From JAJRVM01 sp963700515 (GTDB taxonomy: Bacteria > Planctomycetota > Planctomycetia > Pirellulales > Pirellulaceae), in NCBI GenBank assembly GCA_963700515.1, contig CAVOXY010000001.1:1-64000 (forward strand): 64,000 nucleotides of DNA, given 5' to 3'. Below the pieces are notes generated by a model that worked only from the letters and a program-made list of their open reading frames with translations, was not told the DNA's origin and ran no database searches. Shown here one piece after another: positions 1 to 8,687 of the stretch; position 1 is the stretch's first letter, and the number at the start of each line of letters is the position of its first letter. A program made the position numbers and the translations under genes.

Positions 1-175
1 CGCAGTGTTGCGCGAATCGCTCGCTCGCTTGCGCAGCAACCTGTTCCGCGAAGTGCAGGTAGTATGCCGTCGAGACCACAGAGACATGGCCCATGTAAGT
101 TGCCAGGAGAGGGAGCTTCGCCTGGACGTTGATACCATCCCGATACCAGCGCACCAGAGCTTGAACCGCGAAGCT
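1..175 (-). pseudogene. ritB: 3' part of outer ritB tyrosine recombinase (interrupted by inner RIT)
   Basis: Reading leftwards from 175, the frame encodes SFAVQALVRWYRDG, then TYMGHVSVVSTAYYLHF. This is the C-terminal catalytic end of a phage-integrase-type tyrosine recombinase, with the GHxx-like box and the nucleophilic Tyr in the STAYYL segment. It continues off the window edge. Its missing N-terminal part is found at 3626-4393 and ends in HDFRH. Joining the two across the inner RIT restores HDFRHSFAVQALVRWYRDG, a normal box II H-x-x-R region. This is therefore one gene split by an insertion and not expected to be active as it stands. Confidence 0.85.
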
Positions 176-209
176 ATGACGATTATGCCGAGCTCGGCAT
201 AATCGTCAT
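176..209. repeat. 34-bp perfect palindrome at the inner RIT junction
   Basis: Positions 176-192 and 193-209 are exact reverse complements; the centre reads CGAGCTCG. Both outer tips are the insertion core ATGACG/CGTCAT, and the arms contain the ATTATGCCG motif that also forms the element ends. Compared with the right end, the left end carries an extra 28 bp (182-209) containing this palindrome. It may be a recombinase-binding and crossover site duplicated by an earlier event. Confidence 0.85.
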
Positions 210-303
210 TATGCCGCGTTCCGGATTATGCCGACTCGGCTGCGGAGTCCGGCAGGAGAGCCGGTGAATCCCTCGCGTTGTTGCATACATGACGCGGCAT
301 AAT
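210..303. repeat. Left end of inner RIT: terminal inverted repeat plus subterminal site
   Basis: Positions 210-236 hold two direct TATGCCG motifs and match the reverse complement of 3593-3619 with one mismatch. An inverted copy, CGCGGCATAAT, lies at 293-303, about 57 bp further in, and is preceded by another ATGACG at 289-294. The right end has the same direct-direct-inverted layout. These are likely recombinase-binding sites. The ritC stop codon lies at 303-305, overlapping the inverted copy. Confidence 0.8.
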
Positions 304-1302
304 TACAGGCCCTCCAGAAAAGCCAACAGCTCGTCGTCAGGTCGGTATCGCCCCGCCTTGGCCTTCAGTGGCGTGGTTTTGGAGAGTGCTTGTTCCTTCA
401 GCCGAAGGTCCGCATGGAGATACATTTGGGTCGTCTCCACAGATTCATGTCCGAGCCAGAGCGCGATGACCGAACGATCGATGCCGTGTTGAAGAAGTTC
501 CATGGCTGCGGTGTGGCGAAGCACGTGAGGTGTCACGGTCTTGCGCTTCAGAGATGGGCAGCAGCGTTCTGCGGTACGAACATGACGAGACACCAGACGC
601 TCTACAGCATCCCGACTCAAGGGGCCACCGCGACTGCTGGGAAAGACCGGAGTGTCGGGCCCGCTGGAACACTCACCGAGCCACGTCTGCATGACTCGAA
701 CTACTTCGTGACGAAGAGGCGTGCATCGCTCTTTTCTGCCCTTTCCCTGGCAGCGTACGTGAGCTCCGGTCCCGAGAACGACGCTCTGGCGTTGCAGGCC
801 AATGAGTTCCGACACTCTCAATCCCGTCTGGATTGCCAACAACAGTAGGGCTCTGTCCCGACGTCCGATCCAGGTCGTCGTATCGGGCGCGGCAACAATT
901 GCATCGATCTCCTCTCGCCGGAGGTATTCAATCAGTCTCCGTTCGTACCGCTTACTTGGAATTGCCAGTACCCGGCGACACAGGTCGGCGCAACTTGGCT
1001 CCTGGAACGAAACGTATCGAAAGAAGGAATGGATTGCCGCCAATCGTGCGTTCCGGGTCCTTGCGCTGTTCGAACGCTCCGTTTTCGAGGTGGTCGAGGA
1101 ACTCGCCGATAAAGGGGGCGTCTAGGTCTTCAAGCGATAGGCCCGAAGGGTCATTTCCCAATCGTTGGGCTGCAAAACGCAGGAGAAGTCGAAAACAGTC
1201 TCGGTACCCGGCAACAGTCTCAGTACTTGCCCGACGTTGCTGGAGGAGACGCTCTGTGAAGAAGGCCTGGACGAGACCCGGGAAGTTGGGATGGGCGGTC
1301 AT
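303..1302 (-). CDS. ritC: Inner RIT third recombinase RitC (frameshifted)
   Basis: Tyrosine recombinase, about 330 residues. The N-terminal core-binding (SAM-like) part is encoded from 1302 to about 1060 (begins MTAHPNFPGLVQAFF). The frame then shifts by one base near 1055-1065 and continues with RNARLAAIHSFFRYVSF. The catalytic domain shows Arg in TGLRVSELIGL, H-x-x-R in HVLRHTAAM, the box WLGHESVETT and the nucleophile Tyr in TQMYLHADL. The start ATG overlaps the ritB stop as ATGA, so translation is coupled. The single frame break is either a sequencing indel or a recent mutation, since both halves are otherwise well conserved. It lies last in the ritA-ritB-ritC operon. Confidence 0.85.
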
Positions 1303-2238
1303 GACTCAACCTCCCTTTTGTCTTCCAGCCTTCGCGTAGCCAAATCAAGCAATTCCGGAATGGCCTCGATGTACCAGTAGGTGTCATTGACATGCACGTG
1401 CCCAAGATACGTCGCGAGTCTGGGAAGTTCTCTTTCGACGTCGATCCCTCTGACGATACCAGTCAAGGAGAATGCGCGCTGCGAACCGATGCCGCATGTC
1501 GTGTAGTCTGGGGCCGTGTCCGTGACTACGGCCTGGAGGGCGAAGGCCGACCTCGCGTGAGACCTTGGCGAAGTTGTAACGTGCGGCCCATTCGGTCACA
1601 CGCGTGCCCCTTTCGGAGAGAAAAAAGGCCGCGTGGGCGGGCCCACGAACCGTCTGGTCTCTCTTGCGGGCGTAATCCGTGAGCGCTTGACGAGTGGACT
1701 CATGCACCGGGATGAGCCGAGACTTACCGAATTTCGTCCGTCGAATCTTGAGGATTCCCTCCGCCAGATCCACGTCCTTTCGATCCAAGGTCAACGCCTC
1801 GTTGACGCGCATACCGGTGACCGATAGGAGCCCAAAGATCGTCGAGTACGTGCATCCTTTCAGCCCCCGGGGGGAAGGAAGTTGGCTCGCCGTTTGGATA
1901 AGTTTGTGGATCTCCGCATCGCTGTAGATGTAAGGTCGCTGACGGCGATAACGATGGGGGAGGAGGTCCACGGGCGGCACTTCGGTGCGTCGGTCTGTCG
2001 CGCTTAACCAGATGGCGAAACGTCGTATCATCTGGAGACGCAATGCCCAGGTTGCCGGCTGTGCATCGGCTGGTTCCTTGGCCCACCGAAGTGCCAAGTC
2101 CGTCGTGATGCTGGAAGCGCCTTCCCGCTCGGCAAAAGCGACGAAGCTTCGTAAAGCACTTTTCGGCCCCCGCAGTTGGAAGCCCAGATTCCGGCGAAGT
2201 TCAAGATACTTTTGGGAAGCCTCACGTAGGTCGTTCAT
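1299..2238 (-). CDS. ritB: Inner RIT second recombinase RitB (frameshifted near its 3' end)
   Basis: Tyrosine recombinase, about 312 residues. An N-terminal core-binding domain begins MNDLREASQKYLELRR. The catalytic Arg is in TGMRVNEALTL and box II in HDMRHRFAARILLDWYRQ. One base too many near 1447-1450 throws the frame off. Restoring it gives GIDVERELPRLATYLGHVHVNDTYWYIEAIPELL, with the GH box and catalytic Tyr, ending at the TGA at 1299-1301 that overlaps the ritC ATG. The start overlaps the ritA stop (ATGA at 2235-2238). Same family as the interrupted outer ritB. Confidence 0.85.
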
Positions 2239-3479
2239 GATTCACCTCCCTTCACGGGCCACGGCAGTGCAAGTGAGCGGAGGCCCTCGATGTCAACCTT
2301 CGCGTAGATTTCCGTCGTGTTCGGCACACGGTGACGGAGGACTTGGCCAATCTCGGCCATGGATGCGCCACGGCGGAGCATTCCGGTTGCCAAAGAGTGT
2401 CGTAGGAGATGGGCTCCCTTGAAGTTCGGTTGGAGGCCAGCCCTCTTCAAGGCGCGACAGACAATCGTGCTGATGGAACTGGGATTGCCAAAACTGCGGT
2501 ACGGTGCCTTATTCCGGATGAAAATGCGGCGTGTTGTACAGCGCGGGCGATCTTGCCGCAGGTAGGCAGCGATTGCTTCTCCGACATCGTGAGGAAGCGG
2601 AAGGCGGTCGTGATAACATCCCTTGCCACGCAGCGTAAGCACACCGGCCCTCCAGTCAATATCGTCGAGTTCCATGGCGATGACTTCACTTGCGCGCAGC
2701 CCCAGGCGGGCCAGGAGTAGAAGAATTGCGTAATCACGACGACCCACCGAGGTGCTTCGATCACAGGCCTGGACGACCCGCTCGACTTCATCCCCTTCAA
2801 GGTACCTGGGCAATTCCGCATGTCGCCAGGTTGGAACGGTCGGAACGGCCCCCGCCAAGTCGCGATCGATCTCCCTTTGTCGAAAGAGAAACCGGAAGAA
2901 GGAGCGGAGTGCCGTTACCATCAGCTTGGCTACTCCGGGACTGCCGGAACGGGCATGACGAAGCAGAAAACCAGAGATATCATCCGGGGCGAGTTCACGA
3001 AGACAAATAGGCCCTTCCCCAAAACGTTCCACAAGGAAACGTCGGAGAAAAGGCCAATATCCGGCGACCGTTACGGGAGAAAGACCGCGTTCCTTCCGGA
3101 GATAGTCCTCATACCGTTTCTGCAGCGCTGTCAGCGGAGTCGCATCGATCGTCGGCGCCGGCGACTGAACAATGCCCTTCTCACGCAGGTGTTCAAGGAA
3201 GTGATGGACGGTTCGCGACGCACATTTTCTGAGGCGTCCTTGGCGTCGTCGTTGCTCCAGGAATTGTGTCAGCACCTGCTCGTCCAGAGCGACGAGTGCC
3301 AGATGCTTCCGTTGGAGCCATCGTTCGAGGTCGTCCAGAACCCGCAGCCGCTCTCGCACCGTCGATCTGGCATAACCGAGTTCGGACACAGTGGCGATGA
3401 ATGAGTCCAAGTAAGGTCCCAAGGCGCCTGCCCTCCGGCGCTCCACCGTTTCCGGGTCTGAAAGGAACTTCTCAAGCAT
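2235..3479 (-). CDS. ritA: Inner RIT first recombinase RitA, intact
   Basis: Tyrosine recombinase of 414 residues starting MLEKFLSDPETVERR. This start was chosen over longer in-frame starts because AAAGGAGGAGAGA lies just upstream, an excellent ribosome site. It has the duplicated N-terminal arm/core-binding region typical of RitA (about residues 1-200). The catalytic Arg is in LGLRASEVIAMELDDIDW, box II in HLLRHSLATGML, and the Tyr nucleophile in RHRVPNTTEIYAKV. It is the first gene of the trio and is coupled by an ATGA overlap to ritB. The right terminal repeat begins about 50 bp upstream, so the promoter probably sits within the element end. Confidence 0.9.
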   Translation of the reverse strand: MLEKFLSDPETVERRRAGALGPYLDSFIATVSELGYARSTVRERLRVLDDLERWLQRKHLALVALDEQVLTQFLEQRRRQGRLRKCASRTVHHFLEHLREKGIVQSPAPTIDATPLTALQKRYEDYLRKERGLSPVTVAGYWPFLRRFLVERFGEGPICLRELAPDDISGFLLRHARSGSPGVAKLMVTALRSFFRFLFRQREIDRDLAGAVPTVPTWRHAELPRYLEGDEVERVVQACDRSTSVGRRDYAILLLLARLGLRASEVIAMELDDIDWRAGVLTLRGKGCYHDRLPLPHDVGEAIAAYLRQDRPRCTTRRIFIRNKAPYRSFGNPSSISTIVCRALKRAGLQPNFKGAHLLRHSLATGMLRRGASMAEIGQVLRHRVPNTTEIYAKVDIEGLRSLALPWPVKGGES

Positions 3480-3525
3480 TTCTCTCCTCCTTTGTGGTTG
3501 GATTGCCCTGAAGGAGAGGTGACCC

Positions 3526-3619
3526 GGATTATGCCGCGTCTGCAACGGGGAAGAACTCTAAAAGCACTGCAAGAGGCGAGAAACTCGATCTCAGTCGGCA
3601 TAATCCGGAACGCGGCATT
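3526..3619. repeat. Right end of inner RIT: terminal inverted repeat plus subterminal site
   Basis: Positions 3593-3619 are the reverse complement of 210-236 (one mismatch). The inverted subterminal copy GGATTATGCCGCG is at 3526-3538, about 60 bp inward. The outermost base abuts ATGACG (3620-3625), the presumed crossover core shared with 176-181. Confidence 0.8.
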
Positions 3620-3625
3620 ATGACG

Positions 3626-4393
3626 AAAGTCATGAACGCGGGGTGACTTGCCTGCGGGCGTACGAATGCCGGTGGCCACAAACAACCCTCGGATGGTAGA
3701 GCCAAGACCTGTTCCCGTGTAAGGCGTTGCGCCACGATAGCTATTGCACAGTAGTGGCGAGTCTGCTGAGACAGGTATCTGCTTGCATCGGCGGATGGAG
3801 AGAAATGCCTGCACCTCGCGCGCCGCGTCTGATGACAACGGGAGAAGACGCGACTTGTGGAATTTGGATTCGCGGATGAGAACCGTGCGTCCGGAGGGAT
3901 CGTAGTCACCCACGGTTAACCGTAGTAGCTCGCCGCGACGCAGACCCATCGTGTATAAGAGCACTAACGCCAGCCGAAAGTTCTCGGGGCATAAGGGGGA
4001 CCGGCTGTTCCGCCGTAGCTGCTTGGCGGCTCCTAATAGACGGATAATTTCGGTTTCCGTGAATATGTACGGCCTAACCGCCTGGTGCCGCCGTGGAAAC
4101 TGTGTTGAATCAGGAACGAAACATGCCGGGTGTGTTCTCCGTCGATAGAGACATAGATTGCGCACGATCTGCATCCACCGGCGCCGCACTCCAGAACTCA
4201 GATGTTCTCGCGTGCGGCACCACGCGATAAATGCTTCAACTGTGAGATCGGTATTGGCTGCCGTCAGGAATGCATCGAGGTGCTTGAAGATGACGCACTC
4301 CCCATCATACTTCCTTCCCAATGCCTGCTTGAGTTCCAGATAATGCCTGATAGTGGGACCGAGAACGGATGTGAACGTAGTAGAATTGCTCAC
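3626..4393 (-). pseudogene. ritB: 5' part of outer ritB tyrosine recombinase
   Basis: Starts at GTG 4393, which overlaps the stop of outer ritA as GTGA. It encodes an N-terminal core-binding domain (LGPTIRHYLELKQALGRKYDG), the segment RPYIFTETEIIRLLGAAKQL and the catalytic Arg in MGLRRGELLRLTVGDYD. It runs to RVHDFRH, where the inner RIT begins. The frame continues into the inner RIT to 3269 as meaningless sequence. The rest of the gene is at 1-175. In its present form it lacks box III and the Tyr nucleophile. Confidence 0.85.
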
Positions 4394-5625
4394 GGATTCA
4401 TCTCCTGTGTACTGGGGGAAGGGAGGCCAAGAGGGACATCCCGAAGATCGTCGACAGCAAGACGAAGATAGACGCACGTACTCTCCGCCGTTCGGTGACC
4501 CAGCAAGTCTCCGATTGTCTTGAGCGACGTACCGTGGTGAAGCAGATGAAGCGCATAGGAATGGCGCAGGCAGTGAGGTCCCTGGAACGGAATCTCTAGG
4601 CCGCTTCGCCTGGACCACGCTTGAAAAACCTCCGTGACAGCGGTCGGCTTGAGCACGCCAGAAGGGGCACGGTGGCGAACGAAGACCTCACGGCAACGTA
4701 CGGTGGGACGTCCACATCGCAAGTACTGGACGAGGACCTCACCGATGTCGTCGGTCAAAGGAAGCAGGAGTGGGGATGATGTCTTGCGCTGCGGGACGCA
4801 CAGGCGGGCCGCTCGCCACTCGATGTCCTCCAATTTTAGCCCGACGACCTCACTCGAGCGAAGGCCATAGGTCGTGATCAGTGATAACATTGCGTAGTCC
4901 CGAAGGCCAAGCGGTGTTGAACGGTCAATGGAGCTAAGAAGAGCCTGAACGGTTTCCCACGGCAGAGCCCGTGGCAGCCGCTCATTCCGATAAACGCAAG
5001 GGGTGTCGATGTGCGCGTCCAGCCCAGTCGGAGCCTCGCCTCTTGCAGAGAGAAACCGCAAGAAAGAACGCAGCTCTGAGACGACATGCTGGAGCGTCGC
5101 GCGACCTACTCGGTTACCGGTGACACGTACGAAGTCTTCAATCTGACACAATGTAAGATTCGTTAGACCAACTTCACCGCCGACATGCTCGCTGAACGCT
5201 AATGCCGTCCTTCCATGCGAGTTGAGGGTGCTCGGCGCAAGCCCACGGACTTGACACAGAAAGGTATAATACTCAGCGACCGTTTTTTCGACGTGACTTC
5301 CTGGCGGCTCTGGCGGTAGGATGCCAACTTCGTCGAAATAGCATTTCAGGATCCGAACGGTAGCCGCGAGACTGCGATTGTCTTGCGAGCGTCCCGGGGG
5401 TGGACCACAGGCGCACAAAGCGGCCCTGGTGACCTGAGTAATGCCGTGGCAGCCCTGCCTCCGCAACTCTTCATCAACAAGCACAGCCGTTCGTATGTGG
5501 CGACAGATAGGAAGCCGCGGGTATCCCCGCGCCACAAGGAATTCTGCAAACGCCTCTAGCGTCGGACCCAGGATCGGCAGAGACCGATAACGTTGATGAG
5601 CCCGTGGAAACAGATCTTCGAGCAT
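4390..5625 (-). CDS. ritA: Outer RIT first recombinase RitA, intact
   Basis: Tyrosine recombinase of 411 residues. The start ATG follows AGGAGGTTCCG, a near-ideal ribosome site. The N-terminal region matches the RitA pattern (long arm plus core-binding domain). Catalytic residues are visible as Arg in YGLRSSEVVGLKLEDIEW, box II HCLRHSYALHLL, GHRTAESTCVYLRL with the Tyr nucleophile, and a Lys-containing beta hairpin around CVPQRKTSSPLLLPL. The stop overlaps the outer ritB GTG start, a coupled operon. It is clearly diverged from the inner RitA, so the two RITs are different elements and not a duplication. Confidence 0.9.
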   Translation of the reverse strand: MLEDLFPRAHQRYRSLPILGPTLEAFAEFLVARGYPRLPICRHIRTAVLVDEELRRQGCHGITQVTRAALCACGPPPGRSQDNRSLAATVRILKCYFDEVGILPPEPPGSHVEKTVAEYYTFLCQVRGLAPSTLNSHGRTALAFSEHVGGEVGLTNLTLCQIEDFVRVTGNRVGRATLQHVVSELRSFLRFLSARGEAPTGLDAHIDTPCVYRNERLPRALPWETVQALLSSIDRSTPLGLRDYAMLSLITTYGLRSSEVVGLKLEDIEWRAARLCVPQRKTSSPLLLPLTDDIGEVLVQYLRCGRPTVRCREVFVRHRAPSGVLKPTAVTEVFQAWSRRSGLEIPFQGPHCLRHSYALHLLHHGTSLKTIGDLLGHRTAESTCVYLRLAVDDLRDVPLGLPSPSTQEMNP

Positions 5626-5672
5626 CGGAACCTCCTTTGGATAGGTGGAAGAGACGTTCCGATGCTATGCTT

Positions 5673-5743
5673 CAGTAATGTGGAGTTCCATTCCGGAACG
5701 GCCGGTTACGGCATCGTATCCCGACATTTACTGCACATTACTG
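5673..5743. repeat. Right end repeats of outer RIT
   Basis: CAGTAATGTG at 5673-5682 is inverted relative to CACATTACTG at 5734-5743, and a near-copy ACATTTACTG is at 5724-5733. Two adjacent copies near the tip and one inverted copy inward is the same layout as both ends of the inner RIT with a different sequence, which supports these as recombinase-binding sites. Confidence 0.6.
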
Positions 5744-5757
5744 CGAACTCAACATAA

Positions 5758-6259
5758 GTCAATCACCAGGCAGTCGTACGCGACGTACTTCCGGATCACC
5801 TTGTTTTCTGAACGGTCAGCCATGGCAGCGTACAGCTCCGCGACCAAGTTGGCGAAGGAAGTGAAGTACCCTCGATACCCCTGGTCGATGGCGTGCAGCA
5901 GGAAGCTGGTGGCTAACCCCGTCTTGCCGCAGCCCGTGGGGCCCAACAAGATGATGTTCTGCTTCTTCTCCATATAGTCCAAGCCATCGTAGAGGGACAT
6001 GATTTTCTTTCGGTTCAATTTCGGTTGACGCCCGAAGGGATACGTTTCGATTTCGAGCGGGTCAGGAATGTGAGGCCCGTTTGCGACGGAGGGCCCGCGC
6101 GTTCTCGCTCTTGGTGCGGTACTCGGTCTCAAACACATGCTTGAGCAGCCGTTCGTGAGAGAATCGCTTCTTGCGAGCTTCGGCGATGACTTCATCCCAG
6201 CACTCCAGCAGCCCCCACAGCCGTAGATGTTTCAAAATCATTTTCATCTCGTCATTCAT
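5758..6259 (-). pseudogene. istB: istB, IS21-type helper ATPase, truncated by outer RIT
   Basis: IstB is the AAA+ helper of IS21-family transposition. The N-terminus (MNDEMKMILKHLRLWGLLECWDE) starts at 6259. The frame breaks near 6065-6090 and continues DPLEIETYPFGRQPKLNRKKI. Walker A is GPTGCGKTGLA. The gene stops being IstB exactly after YDCLVID, the Walker B segment, where outer RIT sequence begins at 5757. The remaining C-terminal half should lie on the far side of the outer RIT, outside the window. The start overlaps the istA stop by 8 nt, as usual in IS21. Confidence 0.85.
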
Positions 6260-7801
6260 GTTCTTCCTCGCTTTCGGAATCTTCCTCGGATTCATTTGTT
6301 TCGTCCTCGCTCTGGAGCATCCGGTCGTAGATCGACAGGTCCGGCTCGTCCGTAAGACAACCTTCCTGGTATGCGGGCCGCTCGTGATAGCTGTCATCCA
6401 CGTCGACCTCGAATCGTTGCTCCTCTCCCTGGCTCATGCAGAACCAGGCGATGCGTTGCACCGTTGCCATGTCGAGGATGCGATAGTCGCAAGGCACGCT
6501 CCATCGCTTCAACGAACACCCCTTCGGTTACTTTGCGGCTCAAGGCAAGCAACTCGCGGAGGAAGCGATGGCGCTGGACTCCCGATGTCTTGATGACGTA
6601 GTCCACATAGGCGGCAACTTCCGAACCTATCCCGCGAAGCCGCCGCTCCTCTTGCTCGGAACCACGCTTGCGAGACTTCGGTTGATACCGAGGTTTCGGC
6701 TCACCCTCGGGACTGAAGCTCGCCTGCTTCACGCCGTTGGGGGGAAGAGGATACTCGGCCAGGCACGTCCGACGCTGATAGATCTTCATGCGATCCGCGT
6801 ATTCGAGTACCTTGACCTCTTCTCGCTTGTGTCCCGGAACCCAGTAGTAGTTGGCGTTCAGGGCCACGTAGCCATACTGGTCCGTTTCTCGCTGGTGCAC
6901 CTGGTAGGGAGCTGGAAGGTGCGACGGCAGTGGATTCAGGTAACGGCGTTCGTGCTCGAAAGCCTTCGCCGGAATCAGTCCCGTCTTGGCCACCGGACGA
7001 TGCTCCATCCGCACCGTGGCCCACTCCAATGCCTGCCGGTTCAGATCCTCCAGGCTCTCGAACGTGCGACCGGGCAGGAAGTTGGTCTCCGACGCTCCAG
7101 AAACTCCTTTCGTTTCCGGCTTTTCGATTGGGATGATTGATGGCGTGGCAGATAAATTCAAAGCCGTACTGCCTGGCGAAGGAGACCATCTCGGGCACGA
7201 TGACGGCGTTTTTGCCCGTGCCTCGCAGGCGGGCCAAGTTCGTGTTGTCGATAATGCCTTGCTTGGCCGCATAGCTCCAGTGCATCAACGCCTCGTGCAG
7301 AAAGCACTTCATCGCGAAGCGGTTAAAGACGCGATAGAACTTCAGGTACTTCCGCTTCGAGTAGCGCAAGTACAGCAGGCTGGCAATCACTTGGGTCTTC
7401 CTGGCCCGACAGCTTCACCCGATACACGGTCGTATCGTGCTGCATCTCCGCGCCCGGCTCATCCGGCACGCGATCACAACGGGTCTTCGGCGGTTGCTGA
7501 TGTCCAACTCGTCCAGCAGGCGAGTCAACGTCGAATAGCCGATCTGGATGCCTCTCCTCCTCGCACCAGCTTCTCGTGGAGCCGCTGGATCCCAGTGCTC
7601 GCAGTCGTCGTAAAGACGTTCCAACAGCTCTCGGTCGATGTGGATCTTGTCTTTCCGTGGTGACACGGGCACGACTCCCTGCTGCTTGATAATCCGCCGA
7701 ACCGTATTGCGACTGAGGTTCAGTCGCCGGCTGATTTCCCGCACCCCCATCCCTTCCTGGTGCAGCAGATAAACGGCTTTACATTTGTCCGGATCGATCA
7801 T
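6252..7801 (-). CDS. istA: istA, IS21-type DDE transposase (several frameshifts)
   Basis: About 516 residues when frames are joined. The N-terminal helix-turn-helix is encoded at 7801-7440 (KCKAVYLLHQEGMGVREISRRLNLSRNTVRRII). Frame breaks fall near 7390-7440, 7080-7110 and 6490-6500. The middle part (SKRKYLKFYRVF..., ARLRGTGKNAVIVPEMV) belongs to the rve/DDE core, followed by the C-terminal Mu-type beta-barrel region (YVALNANYYWVPG...). The C-terminus is strongly acidic (SEDETNESEEDSESEEEHE) and overlaps the istB start. With at least three frame breaks it is either degraded or affected by sequencing indels. Confidence 0.8.
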
Positions 7802-8676
7802 GGAATTCCCGATCCTCTCTTTGAACAGTGTCGAGATTGCTCAAGAGACCTGCTGCCAGCAGGTTCGCTTGAGCGTAAAAAGGGCGGCTTGCCAGACGAC
7901 GATCCTGGCACTTCAATACCACGCGCTCGCATCGACTTGCGCAGCGACTGCAGTTCTTCGCAGCAGCACGCGTTCGAAGTCGCTGCAACCTTCGGGGTCG
8001 TCGGGCACGTTCTTCATCTGGTCGAGCGACCAAATTCAGCTTGCCCTCGGCGATCGCCGCCGCGCAGGGAGTCGGGCCCGCGGAAGTAGCCGTCGGCCAA
8101 CAAATCGATGTTGCGCACGCTCAGCTGCTTGCCGGTGACAGCCGGACGCATCTGTTCAAGTCTCGCGCGGGTCACGCAGTTCATGCGCCTGAACGGCCGC
8201 AACGTGTACATGTAGCTGTAGACGGGAAACGTTCCCCGGAAGAGAATCCGCTCAACCCCATCGCTCATGGCGTCCAGCAGATTGCACCGCATGCAGACCC
8301 AACCTTTGCTGCGCGACAGCGATTCGGCGACGTCGGCAATGCTCATCCCATGAATGGTCAAGAGTTCGACCACGAATTCCGGCTTGCTCGGCTATTTGCA
8401 GGCTCTGTTCGCCGTGCGCATCGAGTGATGATGCCAGATGCTTCTTCCTGTCCTAGCGATACATAGGGAACGCAATGAAGGCCCAGTTTCTCGGCGCTAG
8501 GCGGCGCTTGAAACCGTCCAGAAGGAATCGGTCGTCCGGCGTGTCAATGCCTTCCAACGGCTCGGCGATGCCACGCTCGGCAATCGACGCCAGTACCGCG
8601 CTTCGCCGGCGTCATCTCGCAGGCGATAACCCTCGTACCGCAAGTTCAGGGTGGATAGTTCAACATGTTCGCTCAA
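7779..8676 (-). pseudogene. ParB-like protein in IS21-like unit (multiple frame breaks)
   Basis: Reconstructed across at least four frame breaks. The start is taken as TTG 8676 behind AGGAGACG. The N-terminus (LSEHVELSTLNLRYEGYRLRD...IAERGIAEPLEG...FLLDGFKRRLA) resembles the ParB/Srx nuclease-fold domain. The central part (MVELLTIHGMSIADVAESLSRSKGWV) is a ParB/KorB-like helix-turn-helix. The C-terminus (DRRLASRPFYAQANLLAAG...FHDRSGQM) overlaps the istA start. It lies between the zinc-ribbon ORF and istA, so a role in transposition targeting, regulation or maintenance of the element is plausible but unproven. As written it cannot make a full protein. Confidence 0.6.
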
Positions 8677-8687
8677 GGCTACGTCTC

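Larger units (their letters stand above)
182..3619 (-). mobile_element. Inner RIT element inserted in outer ritB
   Basis: About 3.4 kb element carrying three overlapping tyrosine recombinase genes read leftwards. It is flanked by direct copies of ATGACG at 176-181 and 3620-3625, the six bases encoding Arg-His of the interrupted HDFRH motif. Terminal inverted repeats are 210-236 and 3593-3619, identical at 26 of 27 positions. Removing the element and one ATGACG copy restores the outer ritB frame. The three-recombinase layout with ATGA stop/start overlaps is the hallmark of RIT elements (established knowledge). Exact tips are inferred because of the extra 28 bp at the left end. Confidence 0.85.
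1..5757 (-). mobile_element. Outer RIT (recombinase-in-trio) element, left part outside window
   Basis: Large tyrosine-recombinase element whose genes read leftwards: ritA (4390-5625), then ritB (5' part 3626-4393, 3' part 1-175). The expected ritC lies beyond the window start. Its right end is placed at about 5757 because an istB reading frame is cut exactly there, after the codons for the Walker B segment. The tip (minus-strand reading) has two direct copies of a CAGTAATGTG-like motif and one inverted copy further in, the same layout as the inner RIT. The outer element is itself interrupted by the inner RIT. Seen directly: gene order, overlaps, interrupted frames. Inferred: exact ends, because the other end is not in the window. 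Confidence 0.75.

Noticed and set aside
3269..3625. Apparent extension of the outer ritB frame to 3269 giving a 449-codon protein
   Set aside because: The part left of 3626 reads through the inner RIT end and antisense to ritA; it has no recombinase similarity, so the gene is cut at 3625.
1..5757. Integron or phage integrase cluster
   Set aside because: No attI/attC sites, cassettes or phage genes; three overlapping recombinases with terminal repeats fit RIT elements.
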